64,000 bases of DNA. It comes from Polyangium sp. 6x1 (lineage in GTDB: Bacteria; Myxococcota_A; Polyangia; Polyangiales; Polyangiaceae). Below, piece by piece: positions 15,992 through 24,476 of this stretch. The stretch covers positions 115,671 through 179,670 of the forward strand of contig NZ_JARZHH010000017.1 of the NCBI RefSeq assembly GCF_029946515.1. Direction: 5' to 3'. Both the position numbers and the translations under genes were made by a program. How positions within the stretch are numbered: position 1 is the stretch's first letter; every line of letters begins with the position of its first letter. Under the pieces are notes generated by a model. The model saw only the letters and a program-made list of their open reading frames with translations. It was not told the DNA's origin and searched no databases.

Positions 15992-17356
15992 TCATCGATG
16001 GGGGAGGGGAACGAACGGGAGGTGTGTCCCCATCGTATCCAGGGATCGGCCATACGAACGATTCTTTTCCCCGGTACCAAGCTCGCCGAACAGACCCGCT
16101 CCCCAGCATTTCACCTGTCCAGCGTCCGCTCCGCCGAAGAGGACGCAGGTATGCGAGGCCCCCACGGCGATCTCCTCGACGGGGCTGTTCGTCCCGAGAT
16201 CGACGAACGGAAGAGCATCGCCGAGGGATTCGCGTTTGCAACGATCGAGGTCATCTCCGACGCCGAGCGCCCCGAATTGATTGATCCCCCAGCACTTCAC
16301 GCGCGGCGCGGAGCTGTCCCCCTCGACGATGGCGCAGAACCTGCTCCCGGAGGTCGCCGCCGAGGCGGCACGTAATCCTTTTCCGAGCAAGATCGGGGCG
16401 GACACCTCGGGGCAATGGCGATGGCCGATCGCGCCTCCGTCGACGAAGTCCCAGCAACGGAGAGCGCCTTCGTCATCGAGCGCGCACGAGCCCCCGACGC
16501 CGCCGACGAGGGCGATGGTGCGGCCCGGGAGGGGCACCACGTGCTCCGTGCCGACGCGGACATTCGGAGCGTTCAAAAAATCTTTTCCGACGACACCAAC
16601 GGAGCGGACGCGCCCATCTTCAAATGCAACGTTGAGCGAGAGGCCTCCCGCCGCCATCGCGAAGGGCCTCTCCTTCGTGCCGAAATCGACGGCTTGCACC
16701 GGGACGAATCGCTCCTTGCCCCCCGGGATCTCGCCGAAACAACGCACCTCCCGCGCGGACCCGTCCTCGACGAGCGCGCAGGTGTACTTGATGCCCGCCG
16801 CGATGGAGACGATGGTCCCTTCGCCCATGTCGATCTTCGGCCAGGCATCCCCGAGCTCTCCCGGAGAATCGCCGCGATTGTCGTCGAGCCCGAGGGCGTG
16901 CGCATACCCCCAGCAGGCGAGCCGCGCTTTTCGTTCCCCGGGAAGCGGGGCCAGCGCCGCGCAGGCGTGCCGCTGCCCGGCGCCGAGGACCGTCGCTCGT
17001 TCGCGCGCGCCATTGCGGCGACCCAGATCGATGGGCGCCGCGCGGGAAAGCGCCCCGGGCGTGTCACCCAGATCGAGCTTGTTGCCTTGCCCTGGAACGC
17101 CATCCTCCCCGCGCCCCCAGCAGTACACCTCTCCGTCGTTGAGGACGCAGGTGATATGGTCCCCGGCGACGAGACGGGATCGGGCGACGACAAACCCACG
17201 CGGCGGGGCGCTCGGCTTCGCGGAGGGCAGGGCGCTCGAGGACGAGACGGCCGTGCCGGCCTCGGCGTTCGCGGGCGGAACGGGCGGAACGGGCGCGCTG
17301 CAGGACGAGACCGCGAGGGGCAGGACAAACAGGGCCAAGGGGAGGTTCTGGCGCAC
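15992..17356 (-). CDS. RCC1-repeat (beta-propeller) lipoprotein
   Basis: A 454-residue protein. GTG 17356 is the likely start because it directly precedes a lipoprotein signal (LALFVLPLAVSSCSAP); the open frame upstream is Arg/Gly-rich and not credible. After an Ala/Ser/Pro linker there are six to seven RCC1-type blades, each with a Cys-x-L strand and a CWG or CFG turn, for example GDHITCVLNDGEVYCWG, GIKYTCALVEDG and ASHTCVLFGG. Bacterial RCC1 proteins of this type are exported propellers; the paired cysteines probably cross-link blades. Function is unknown, and binding of a partner protein is the usual suggestion. Confidence 0.82.
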   Translation of the reverse strand: MRQNLPLALFVLPLAVSSCSAPVPPVPPANAEAGTAVSSSSALPSAKPSAPPRGFVVARSRLVAGDHITCVLNDGEVYCWGRGEDGVPGQGNKLDLGDTPGALSRAAPIDLGRRNGARERATVLGAGQRHACAALAPLPGERKARLACWGYAHALGLDDNRGDSPGELGDAWPKIDMGEGTIVSIAAGIKYTCALVEDGSAREVRCFGEIPGGKERFVPVQAVDFGTKERPFAMAAGGLSLNVAFEDGRVRSVGVVGKDFLNAPNVRVGTEHVVPLPGRTIALVGGVGGSCALDDEGALRCWDFVDGGAIGHRHCPEVSAPILLGKGLRAASAATSGSRFCAIVEGDSSAPRVKCWGINQFGALGVGDDLDRCKRESLGDALPFVDLGTNSPVEEIAVGASHTCVLFGGADAGQVKCWGAGLFGELGTGEKNRSYGRSLDTMGTHLPFVPLPHR

Positions 17357-17718
17357 GCCCGTTGATACCGCAGCGGCAAACCATGCGTCAATGGCAGTCC
17401 TCGAGGTCCCCTCGGGCGCACCTCCGCGGCGCGACCGCGGCCCCCAGGGTGCGCGGTCGGCGCCTCGGCGGGCACGAGATCCACCATCCCCCGCCGCCGT
17501 GGAGATAGGACAGGATATGTCCGTCATGCGGGCACTTCTCCCTGGACGCGGGGGCTTTCGGCGGGCAATCTACGCCGCGCTCGACGACGGGCCACGCATT
17601 CGATCCGAGCTGGCGGATCGCGTTGCCGTGGGACGGCTCGGTGCGCGCATGGGTTGAGGTTCCATCCCCCGTCGGGCGAGGAGGCTGCGGTGTCGCGCTG
17701 CGATCGCAGTGGAGGAGA
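17357..17718. other. Intergenic region upstream of a small membrane protein
   Basis: About 360 bases without a convincing gene; open frames on both strands here are Arg/Pro-rich and lack ribosome sites. The only notable element is a perfect 12-base palindrome CTGCGATCGCAG at 17696-17707, directly before the ribosome site (GGAGGAG) of the small gene at 17719. It could be an operator or a chance site. Confidence 0.4.
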
Positions 17719-17880
17719 ATGAAGAAGGTCCTCGAAATTATCGCGGTCATCGTGGTGGTGTTGTGCCTCATCAGCGTGGGCGTTCTGCTCTCCCGCGCGC
17801 CCGGGAGCGGCGCGCGAGCCATCCCCGGAAGCGCCGTGGACGACGCTCACACGGCGACCATCATCGGAGGCGGGCCGTGA
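17719..17880 (+). CDS. Small single-pass membrane protein
   Basis: A 53-residue protein starting at ATG 17719 behind a strong ribosome site (GTGGAGGAGA). Residues 4-25 are a hydrophobic helix (LEIIAVIVVVLCLISVGVLL) with Lys at 2-3, so the C-terminus would be periplasmic or the helix acts as an uncleaved signal. The tail is Gly/Ala/Ser-rich. The strong ribosome site and typical signal-anchor composition argue that it is real despite its size. Function unknown. Confidence 0.55.
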   Translation: MKKVLEIIAVIVVVLCLISVGVLLSRAPGSGARAIPGSAVDDAHTATIIGGGP

Positions 17881-18072
17881 GGCGCGCCTCCTCGCCTTGT
17901 CCCCCGCGCGGCTGAGCTCGGGCCGATCGCGCCACGTCCTTCCCCGCATCCGATGCGCCGCTGCGCGAGCGCCGGACCGTTTGACCGCCACGCGGCAAGC
18001 GTGCTACGCGCCGAGCGTATCAAGAGCGTGCCGCGCGTCCCGCGCGCCCTGCCCCGAGGAAACCAAACCAAG

Positions 18073-18138
18073 ATGACGAAACACAACCGCGAGCGGCTCG
18101 CCGACGGGATCCTGGGCGGCGCACAGGTCGGCGAATGA
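18073..18138 (+). CDS. Possible 21-residue leader peptide
   Basis: ATG 18073 opens a 21-codon frame (MTKHNRERLADGILGGAQ...) whose stop overlaps the start of the next gene by four bases (ATGA at 18135-18138). AGGA lies about 13 bases upstream, and the following gene has no ribosome site of its own, so translational coupling is plausible. The sequence resembles no known attenuator. It may be a chance frame. Confidence 0.3.
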   Translation: MTKHNRERLADGILGGAQVGE

Positions 18139-18494
18139 GCGCAGGAAACAACGTCGTGCGTATCGACATGCCTGGGGCCGTCCCCATCGCGAACGGCACC
18201 CTCGTCGACGTATGGATGGCGCAGCAAAAGGGCGGCATGTTCTCCTCTGACTACAACGGCACCTGGCTCCAGGTGGTCGACACCGGCGTGATCTATTCCG
18301 AGGCCGTGTTTTATCGAGAGGTGAGCTCCGTGGTGAATCGCGAAACTCCTCCGTCGCTGGAGGTGCGCGGCGATCTGCACACGCTCGCCAAGTTCCGCGG
18401 CCGCATCATCTACTGCCGCGTCGCGTACACGTACGAGCTCCAGATGACCACCCTGCTCGTGCAATACGAAAACGCCCCCGCGGCCTATCGCTGA
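18135..18494 (+). CDS. Hypothetical protein
   Basis: A 119-residue protein from ATG 18135. It has no signal or membrane helix and is predicted beta-rich (VVRIDMPGAVPIANGTLVDVW, GTWLQVVDTGVIY, IIYCRVAYTYELQMTTLLVQY), suggesting a small barrel or sandwich. No family recognised. The start lacks a clear Shine-Dalgarno sequence but overlaps the stop of a 21-codon frame, which may couple its translation. Confidence 0.6.
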   Translation: MSAGNNVVRIDMPGAVPIANGTLVDVWMAQQKGGMFSSDYNGTWLQVVDTGVIYSEAVFYREVSSVVNRETPPSLEVRGDLHTLAKFRGRIIYCRVAYTYELQMTTLLVQYENAPAAYR

Positions 18495-18634
18495 CGCCGC
18501 GCGGCCTGCGTGATCCGACGCGGTGGGAGCGATTCTGGGCTGATTCCTGCTCGACGCTCTTTCGGCTGCCATGGCGGCGCGCTTCCCGTATACTTGTCCC
18601 GTCCGCCTTTCCCTTCGTTCAGGAGCGATCGCCC

Positions 18635-20092
18635 ATGACGCAGCCCCAGAGCCGCAGAACCTTCCTCGCCGTCCTCGCCTCCGCCTCCGCCGTCCTCGCC
18701 TTCAGCCCCTCTGCGCGCGCGTGGTTATCCGAGCCCGACGCCGCCTCCGATGCCGTCCCCGTCCCATCCCTCGACGGGCAGCTCCTCTTCGCTCCCGACG
18801 ATCTCGCCGCGGCGGCGGACGATTTCGGCCACTTTCTCCACCACACCCCCGTCGCCGTCCTCCTGCCTGGCTCGATCGCCGACATCCGCGCGATTCTCCG
18901 CTTCGCCCACGCCCACCGGATCCCGGTCGGCGGGATGAGCATGATCGGCAATACCCATAGCGTCTACGGCCAATCCCAGGTCGAGGCGGGCATCGTGATC
19001 AACATGGCCTCCCTCGCCACCATTCACGAGATCGACGAAGACAGCGCGCTCGTCGATGCCGGCGTGCGCTGGGTCGACCTCCTCGCCGCCACGACGCCGC
19101 TCGGCAAGAGCCCTCCGGCCCTCACCGATCACATCGACCTCAGCATCGGCGGCACCCTCTCCGTGGGCGGCATTGGCGGCCAGGCGTTCCGCCATGGCAT
19201 GCTCGTGGACAACGTCCTCGAGCTCGAGGTCATCACGGCGCAGGGACGACTCGTCACCTGCTCGCCCACCCACCAGCCCGACCTTTTTCATGCGGCCCTC
19301 GGCGGGATTGGCCAGTTCGGCATCATCGTCCGCGCCCGCGTCCGCCTCATCGACGTCCCCGGCATGGTGCGCCGCTATACCGCCTTGTATCCCGCCCTCG
19401 TCGACCTGATGGCCGACCAGGAAAAAGTCATCGACGACGGCCGCTTCGACTACGTCGAGGGGTTCGCGCAACCCGCCGAAGGTGGCGGATGGATGTATCA
19501 GATCGAGGCCGTCAAATACTACGCCCCGGGGCAGCCCCCCGACGACGCCGCGCTCACCGGCGACCTCACCTTCGCGCCCTCCACCCTCACCGTGGAAGAC
19601 CTCACCCACTTCGATTTCGCGAACCGCATTGCGCCCCTCGTCGCGTTCCTGAAGTCCATCGGCGCCTGGCAGCTTCCCCACCCGTGGATCGACATGTTCG
19701 TCCCCGGCTCCGAGGCGGCCTCCTTCATTCAATCCGTCCTCGACCAGACGACCCTCGACGACATGGGCGGCGGACCCATTCTCATTTACCCGTTCAAACG
19801 CGCCGCCGTCACCGTTCCCTTCGTCGCCCTCCCCGACGAGCCCACGGTGTATCTCTTCTCTCTCCTCCGCACTGCGCCCCCGCCCGTCGTCTCCGATCTC
19901 CTCGCCAAGAACCGCGCGATCTACGAGGATCTCCGTGATCTCGGCGGCAAACGTTATGCCGCGAGCGGCGTCCCCTTCACGTCCGATGATTGGCGTGATC
20001 ACTTCGGCTGCATGTGGCCGCTCTTCGTTCACCTGAAACACCGCTTCGACCCCCGCCGCATCCTCACGCCCGGCCCTGCCATTTTCGACTGA
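18635..20092 (+). CDS. FAD-dependent oxidoreductase, cytokinin dehydrogenase-like, Tat-exported
   Basis: A 485-residue protein preceded by AGGAGCG. The N-terminus SRRTFLAVLASASAVLAF is a twin-arginine signal, consistent with export of a folded flavoprotein. A PCMH-type FAD domain covers roughly 60-240, with GNTHSVYGQ matching the GHSxxGQ site whose His carries covalent FAD in plant cytokinin dehydrogenases, and GGTLSVGGIGGQAFRHG. The C-terminal domain ends with KHRFDPRRILTPGPAIF, the cytokinin dehydrogenase end motif. Family members oxidise an amine or alcohol side chain and reduce FAD. Whether the substrate is a cytokinin-like compound here is unknown. No electron acceptor is encoded next to it. 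Confidence 0.82.
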   Translation: MTQPQSRRTFLAVLASASAVLAFSPSARAWLSEPDAASDAVPVPSLDGQLLFAPDDLAAAADDFGHFLHHTPVAVLLPGSIADIRAILRFAHAHRIPVGGMSMIGNTHSVYGQSQVEAGIVINMASLATIHEIDEDSALVDAGVRWVDLLAATTPLGKSPPALTDHIDLSIGGTLSVGGIGGQAFRHGMLVDNVLELEVITAQGRLVTCSPTHQPDLFHAALGGIGQFGIIVRARVRLIDVPGMVRRYTALYPALVDLMADQEKVIDDGRFDYVEGFAQPAEGGGWMYQIEAVKYYAPGQPPDDAALTGDLTFAPSTLTVEDLTHFDFANRIAPLVAFLKSIGAWQLPHPWIDMFVPGSEAASFIQSVLDQTTLDDMGGGPILIYPFKRAAVTVPFVALPDEPTVYLFSLLRTAPPPVVSDLLAKNRAIYEDLRDLGGKRYAASGVPFTSDDWRDHFGCMWPLFVHLKHRFDPRRILTPGPAIFD

Positions 20093-20131
20093 GAGGATGT
20101 CCCACCGATTGCGGTGCGAGTCGAGCCGCGC

Positions 20132-21343
20132 TCAAAGTCCCAGGCGGGCGCGCGCCTTCACGGCTTCGTCGGGAAAGTCGCTGAACACCCCGTCGATGCC
20201 GAGGCGGTAGAAGACGTCGTACTCGGTCGCCGGGCTCGCTTCGTAGTCCCCGGCGAGGAACATGGCCTCGCTCCGGAACGTCCACGTATGGACGAACAGG
20301 CCTTTGGCGTGCGCCCGCGCGACGAGATCCGTCGGCGCGAGGGACGTTCGATCCGCGTCGTCCACGCTGCCGTCACCATTCACGTCGTCCGCTTCTCCGT
20401 CGCCGTCCGCGTCGACGCCCTGCGCCGACACGATGTACCGCTTCCAAGGCGACACGCCGTCCGCATAGCCCGCGACGAATGAGAGCCCCTCGTCCGTGAG
20501 CAGATCGGCGAACGTACGCGGGTCGTTTTTCTTCGCGAAATCGTACGGTTTGTCGAAGGGCGGGGCGAGCGTGATCTTCCCGTCGAGCGCGACGCCGTCC
20601 GCGTCGATGAGCTGCACGAGCGGGAGCGACGTCTTTTGCCGCAAGTATTGCAGGTTTCCGACCTCGAACGACTGGAGGATCACCTTCGCGTCCGGGCCCG
20701 TGAGCCCGGCCTGCTCCAGCGCGGCGAGCAGTTTGTCCTCGAGCGGCAGGCCGATGTCTGCGTGATAGGTCGGATGCTTCGTCTCCGGGTAGACACCGAT
20801 GGCGCGCCCGGTCTCCGCCGATTTCTGCTTGGCGAGCGCGAGGATCTCCTCGAACGTCGGGATCTCGTACTTGCCATTCTGATCCTGCGGCCTGTAGCTC
20901 CGCGGCTGGACGGCGCGGAGCTGCTTGATCTCGGCGAGCGTGAAATCGCTCGCGAAAAACCCTTCCACGGGGACGCCGTCGACGGTCTTCGTCGTCTTCC
21001 GGTCCGCGAACTCGGGCTTCGACGCGACGTCGGTCGTCGTCGAGATCTCGGGCTCGTGGCGGGCGACGAGGTGGCCGTCCTTCGTGGCGACGAGGTCCGG
21101 CTCGATGAAATCGGCGCCTTGCTCGATGGCCAGCGTGTAGCTCGCGAGCGTGTGCTCGGGCAGGTACCCGGAGGCCCCGCGATGGCCGGTGACGAGCGGC
21201 GCCTCGCCGTTCAACGTCTTCCAGGCCTCGGGCGGGGGGGTGTCTGGACGCCCGCCGCTCGTCCCATTGCCGCAGCCAACCAGGAGGGCCGAAAGGAGCA
21301 CCCCGCGGACGGCCGTCCGCGCTTCGATGACCGGTATTTTCAT
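20132..21343 (-). CDS. Glycerophosphodiester phosphodiesterase lipoprotein with dockerin-like insert
   Basis: A 403-residue protein from ATG 21343. It has a lipoprotein signal (LLSALLVGCGNG). The GDPD barrel starts with GHRGASGYLPEHTLASY, carrying the catalytic His and Arg, followed by the metal site in FIEPDLVATKDG and ARHEPEIS and by VYPETKHP. The length and order fit the periplasmic GlpQ type, which cleaves glycerophosphodiesters to glycerol-3-phosphate and an alcohol. Near residue 325 the barrel is interrupted by DADGDGEADDVNGDGSVDD, two calcium-loop motifs of dockerin type. It lies convergent to the flavoenzyme and divergent from the pst operon; a joint role in phosphorus scavenging is plausible but not shown. 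Confidence 0.88.
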   Translation of the reverse strand: MKIPVIEARTAVRGVLLSALLVGCGNGTSGGRPDTPPPEAWKTLNGEAPLVTGHRGASGYLPEHTLASYTLAIEQGADFIEPDLVATKDGHLVARHEPEISTTTDVASKPEFADRKTTKTVDGVPVEGFFASDFTLAEIKQLRAVQPRSYRPQDQNGKYEIPTFEEILALAKQKSAETGRAIGVYPETKHPTYHADIGLPLEDKLLAALEQAGLTGPDAKVILQSFEVGNLQYLRQKTSLPLVQLIDADGVALDGKITLAPPFDKPYDFAKKNDPRTFADLLTDEGLSFVAGYADGVSPWKRYIVSAQGVDADGDGEADDVNGDGSVDDADRTSLAPTDLVARAHAKGLFVHTWTFRSEAMFLAGDYEASPATEYDVFYRLGIDGVFSDFPDEAVKARARLGL

Positions 21344-21778
21344 GAAGGATATCCTCGCCGCGTCGTCGTGGCGGAGCGCCACGGCAACGGATGATCTCGT
21401 GATGGGCCGACGATCGCAAGGCGCTTCACGCGGAAGTAACGGTAGCTTCGCGGACGCGACGCGTGAGGTCCGCTCCCGGGAACGACGAGGGCGCGGCGGG
21501 CAACCTGGTGCGGACGCGATTCGCGCGCTCGGGCAAAGTCAGCCCGAGGTGCGCCGAGCTCGTTTGAAGGCGGAAAACGCGAAGCAGATGCAGGCGCTCC
21601 AGCGGCACCCGCGGGAAGGGATTCCGCAGCTCCTCCGGGCGCACTATGGACGGGATCATCCGACGCAGGGACCGGAAACGAAATGCTCGAGCTCGCCTCC
21701 GGCACGCCGTGTCGAGGGAGAGCCTACGCTGCATTCAGGGGGCATGGCGATGTGGGTTGCCGGGCGACACGCCGGGTC
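21344..21778. other. Intergenic region between GDPD gene and pst operon
   Basis: About 435 bases that should hold divergent promoters. I found no clear Pho-box direct repeats by eye. One plus-strand frame stays open through the region and ends at 21782, overlapping the pstS GTG start by four bases (GTGA). Part of it (around KAENAKQMQALQRHPREG) looks protein-like and prefers G/C at third positions, but it lacks a good start and ribosome site, so it is not called as a gene. Confidence 0.35.
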
Positions 21779-22624
21779 GTGAATCGGGCACTCTTCCTGT
21801 GGGTCCTGCTCAGCCTGCTCGCGTGCAGCGGCCGTTATGGACGTGAACCGGGCGCCGGCGCGAGGATCACGGTCCGGGGCTCGGATACCCTCGTCGTGCT
21901 GATGCAACGCTGGGCCGAGGCGTACACGGCGAACCGGCCGGACGTGGTCGTGGAGGTCTCCGGCGGCGGCACGGGCACGGGTATCGCCGCGCTCATGAAC
22001 GGGACGACCGATCTCGCCATGGCCAGCCGCCCGATAGCGCCCGAAGAGCGCGCCCGGATCGAGGACAGCGGCGCGAGGCTCGTCGAGGTCCCCGTGGCCC
22101 TCGACGCCGTCGCCGTGTACGTGCACGACACGAACCCCATTTCGTCGATGACGCTCGACGAGCTGCGAGACGTCTTTCAGGGCAAGATCCGGCGCTGGAG
22201 CGAGCTTGGGGGCGCGTCCCGGCCCATCGTCCTTTATTCGCGCGAATCGAGCTCGGGCACGTATGCCTACTTCAAGGAGCGGGTCCTCGAGAAAGGCGAC
22301 TTCGCGCCGGAGGCCCAGAGCCTGCCGGGCACCGCGGCCGTCGTGCAAGCGGTCGCTCGGGATCCCATGGGGATCGGCTACGGCGGCATTGCACGGGCCC
22401 GCGGTGTGAAGGTGCTCCCGCTCGAGCTCGACGACGGGAGCCGCGTCCCACCCAGCCGCGAGGCGGCGATGGCCCGACGTTATCCCCTGACGCGCCCGCT
22501 CTTCCTTTACTTCGTCACGCCGACGAACCCGGGGACCGAGGCGTTCGTGCATTGGATCGTCGGCCCCGAGGCGCAGGGGCTCGCCGAGGAGGCGGGTTTT
22601 TTTGCATGGCGGGGCTCCTTATGA
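21779..22624 (+). CDS. pstS: Phosphate ABC transporter substrate-binding protein
   Basis: A 281-residue protein from GTG 21779, chosen because it immediately precedes a lipoprotein signal (FLWVLLSLLACSG). The mature protein is a PstS-type binding protein: ITVRGSDTLVVLMQRWAEAY near the N-terminus, SGGGTGTGIAALMNGTTDLAM and later SRESSSGTYAYFKERVL provide the phosphate-binding Ser/Thr/Arg residues. The C-terminus ends in the usual FVHWIVGPEAQGLAEEAGF helix. It captures phosphate in the periplasm and delivers it to PstCA. Its stop overlaps the pstC start (ATGA). Confidence 0.9.
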   Translation: MNRALFLWVLLSLLACSGRYGREPGAGARITVRGSDTLVVLMQRWAEAYTANRPDVVVEVSGGGTGTGIAALMNGTTDLAMASRPIAPEERARIEDSGARLVEVPVALDAVAVYVHDTNPISSMTLDELRDVFQGKIRRWSELGGASRPIVLYSRESSSGTYAYFKERVLEKGDFAPEAQSLPGTAAVVQAVARDPMGIGYGGIARARGVKVLPLELDDGSRVPPSREAAMARRYPLTRPLFLYFVTPTNPGTEAFVHWIVGPEAQGLAEEAGFFAWRGSL

Positions 22625-23583
22625 GCCGGGGCATCGCGCCTCGCCGGCGCTTCCGCCGTTCGCTCGGCGAGCGGCTCGCCGAGCGCGCGATTGCCCTCGC
22701 GGCGGCCTCGGCGATCGGCGCCATCCTCCTCATTTTCGTATTCGTCGTCCGTGAGGCGCTGCCCTTGCTCTGGGACGGCGGCGCCGACCTCGCGCTCGTG
22801 GCCCCGCAGCACTACCCCGGTTATGACCATCCGGCCTACGTATGGCAGCCCGTGGGTTACCCGCCGAAATACGGCGTGGTGCCGCTGCTCGCGGGCTCGC
22901 TGAAGATCACGGCGCTCGCCATGGCGATTTCCGCGCCTCTCTCGCTCCTCGCGGCGATATACGTCGCCGAGATTCTGCGACCGCGGACGCGCGCGCTGAT
23001 CAAGCCGGTCATCGAGCTGCTCGCGGGGGTGCCTTCGGTCATTCTCGGCTTCTTCGCCCTCACGTTCATCGCGGACGCGACCCAGGACATCCTCGGCTGC
23101 ACCTATCGCCTCAATGCGCTCGTCGCCGCGCTCGCGCTCTCGCTCGCGGTGCTGCCCGTGATCTTCACCGTATCGGAGGACGCCATCCACGGCGTGCCTC
23201 TCGCGCTCCGCGAGGCCTCCCTCGCGGTCGGCGCCCGTCGCCACCAGACCATTGCCCGCGTGGTCCTGCCGGCCGCGCTGCCGGGGATCGTGGCCTCGCT
23301 GGTGCTCGGGTTTGGCCGGGCCATTGGCGAGACGATGATCGTGCTCATGGCCTCGGGCAACGCCGCCGTGCTCGACGCATCGCCCACGTCGAGCGCGCGA
23401 ACCCTGACCGCGACGATCGCGGCCGAGCTCGGCGAATCTCCTCGCGGCGGCGAGCACTGGCGCGTGCTCTTCCTCCTGGGAATGATCCTGCTCGTCGTCA
23501 CGTGGGCGCTCGACACGTTATGCCGGGTCGTGGTGCGAAGGCTCGCGCGTCGGCTCAACCCTTCCGAGGGGGAGGGCCCGTGA
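22621..23583 (+). CDS. pstC: Phosphate ABC transporter permease PstC
   Basis: A 320-residue protein starting at ATG 22621, overlapping the pstS stop; an in-frame ATG at 22606 is an alternative. Six membrane helices are visible, with a large periplasmic loop after the first (GYDHPAYVWQPVGYPPKYG). It has the PstC permease signature GVPSVILGFFAL and the EAA-like cytoplasmic loop [23 protein letters not shown], followed by GRAIGETMIVLMASGN. It pairs with PstA to form the inner-membrane channel for phosphate. Confidence 0.92.
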   Translation: MSRGIAPRRRFRRSLGERLAERAIALAAASAIGAILLIFVFVVREALPLLWDGGADLALVAPQHYPGYDHPAYVWQPVGYPPKYGVVPLLAGSLKITALAMAISAPLSLLAAIYVAEILRPRTRALIKPVIELLAGVPSVILGFFALTFIADATQDILGCTYRLNALVAALALSLAVLPVIFTVSEDAIHGVPLALREASLAVGARRHQTIARVVLPAALPGIVASLVLGFGRAIGETMIVLMASGNAAVLDASPTSSARTLTATIAAELGESPRGGEHWRVLFLLGMILLVVTWALDTLCRVVVRRLARRLNPSEGEGP

Positions 23584-24476
23584 ACGTCGGCGATCGCGCG
23601 CTCCGGTTCGTCTCGGGCCTCGCGCTCCTCGTGGTGCTCGTCGCAATCTTTGCGATCCTCGGGATCGTGGTGGTGTATGGGGCGGGCGCGCTCTCGTGGC
23701 AAATGCTCGTCGATGCGCCCTCCAGTGATCTCGCCGGGGGCGGCGTGATGCCGGCCATTTATGGCACGGCGGCGTGCACGATGCTGATGACCTTGGCCGG
23801 CGTTCCCGTCGGGGTCGCGACGGCCGTTTATCTCGCCGAATACGCGCCGCAGCGATCCTGGTTCGCGACGGCCGTGCGCGCTGCCGTGCGGAGCCTCGCC
23901 GGCGTGCCCTCGATCGTATTCGGGCTCTTCGGCCTGGGCTTCTTCGCGCTGTTCGTGGGAGGCCGCATCGACGGCATGTTTTATTCGGACGCGACCTCGC
24001 CCGTGTTCGGAAGGCCCGCGATCCTCTGGTCGTCGCTCACGCTCGCGGTGCTCACGCTGCCGGTCGTCATCGTCACCACGGAGGAGGCCATCCGCCGCGT
24101 CCCGCGTGAGCACCGCGAGGCCTCCTATGCGCTCGGCGCGACCAAGCTCACGACGATCGCGCGCGTGGTTTTGCCGCACGCGCGCGCCGGCATTCTCACG
24201 GGCGTCGTGCTCGCGGTGAGCCGCGGCGCGGGCGAGGTCGCGCCGATCCTCTTCACGGGCGTCGCCAATTACCTCCCGCGGGTCCCGACCGACGTGCGGG
24301 ATGGGTTCATGCATCTCGGTTATCACGTGTATGTCCTCGCCACGCAGGCTCCGGACGTCGATCGGGCACGACCGATGCTCTTCGGCACGGTGCTCGTGCT
24401 CCTCGTGCTCACGCTCGTGCTCGACGCGGCGGCGCTCGTGCTGCGGGCGAGGGCGCAGCGAGGGACGCGCGTATGA
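23580..24476 (+). CDS. pstA: Phosphate ABC transporter permease PstA
   Basis: A 298-residue protein from GTG 23580, overlapping the pstC stop by four bases (GTGA). It has six membrane helices, [16 protein letters not shown], the coupling loop [24 protein letters not shown] and [18 protein letters not shown], all standard for PstA. It forms the transmembrane heterodimer with PstC. The long periplasmic loop near the C-terminus ([21 protein letters not shown]) is normal for the family. Confidence 0.92.
   Translation: MNVGDRALRFVSGLALLVVLVAIFAILGIVVVYGAGALSWQMLVDAPSSDLAGGGVMPAIYGTAACTMLMTLAGVPVGVATAVYLAEYAPQRSWFATAVRAAVRSLAGVPSIVFGLFGLGFFALFVGGRIDGMFYSDATSPVFGRPAILWSSLTLAVLTLPVVIVTTEEAIRRVPREHREASYALGATKLTTIARVVLPHARAGILTGVVLAVSRGAGEVAPILFTGVANYLPRVPTDVRDGFMHLGYHVYVLATQAPDVDRARPMLFGTVLVLLVLTLVLDAAALVLRARAQRGTRV

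Noticed and set aside
15937..16080. Longer N-terminus for the hypothetical gene at 15304
   Set aside because: The extension overlaps the 3' end of the RCC1 gene and is not protein-like; ATG 15936 gives a compact start.
16281..17657. A 458-codon plus-strand frame opposite the RCC1 lipoprotein
   Set aside because: Ser/Pro/Arg-rich with no start context; the RCC1 repeats on the minus strand explain the region.
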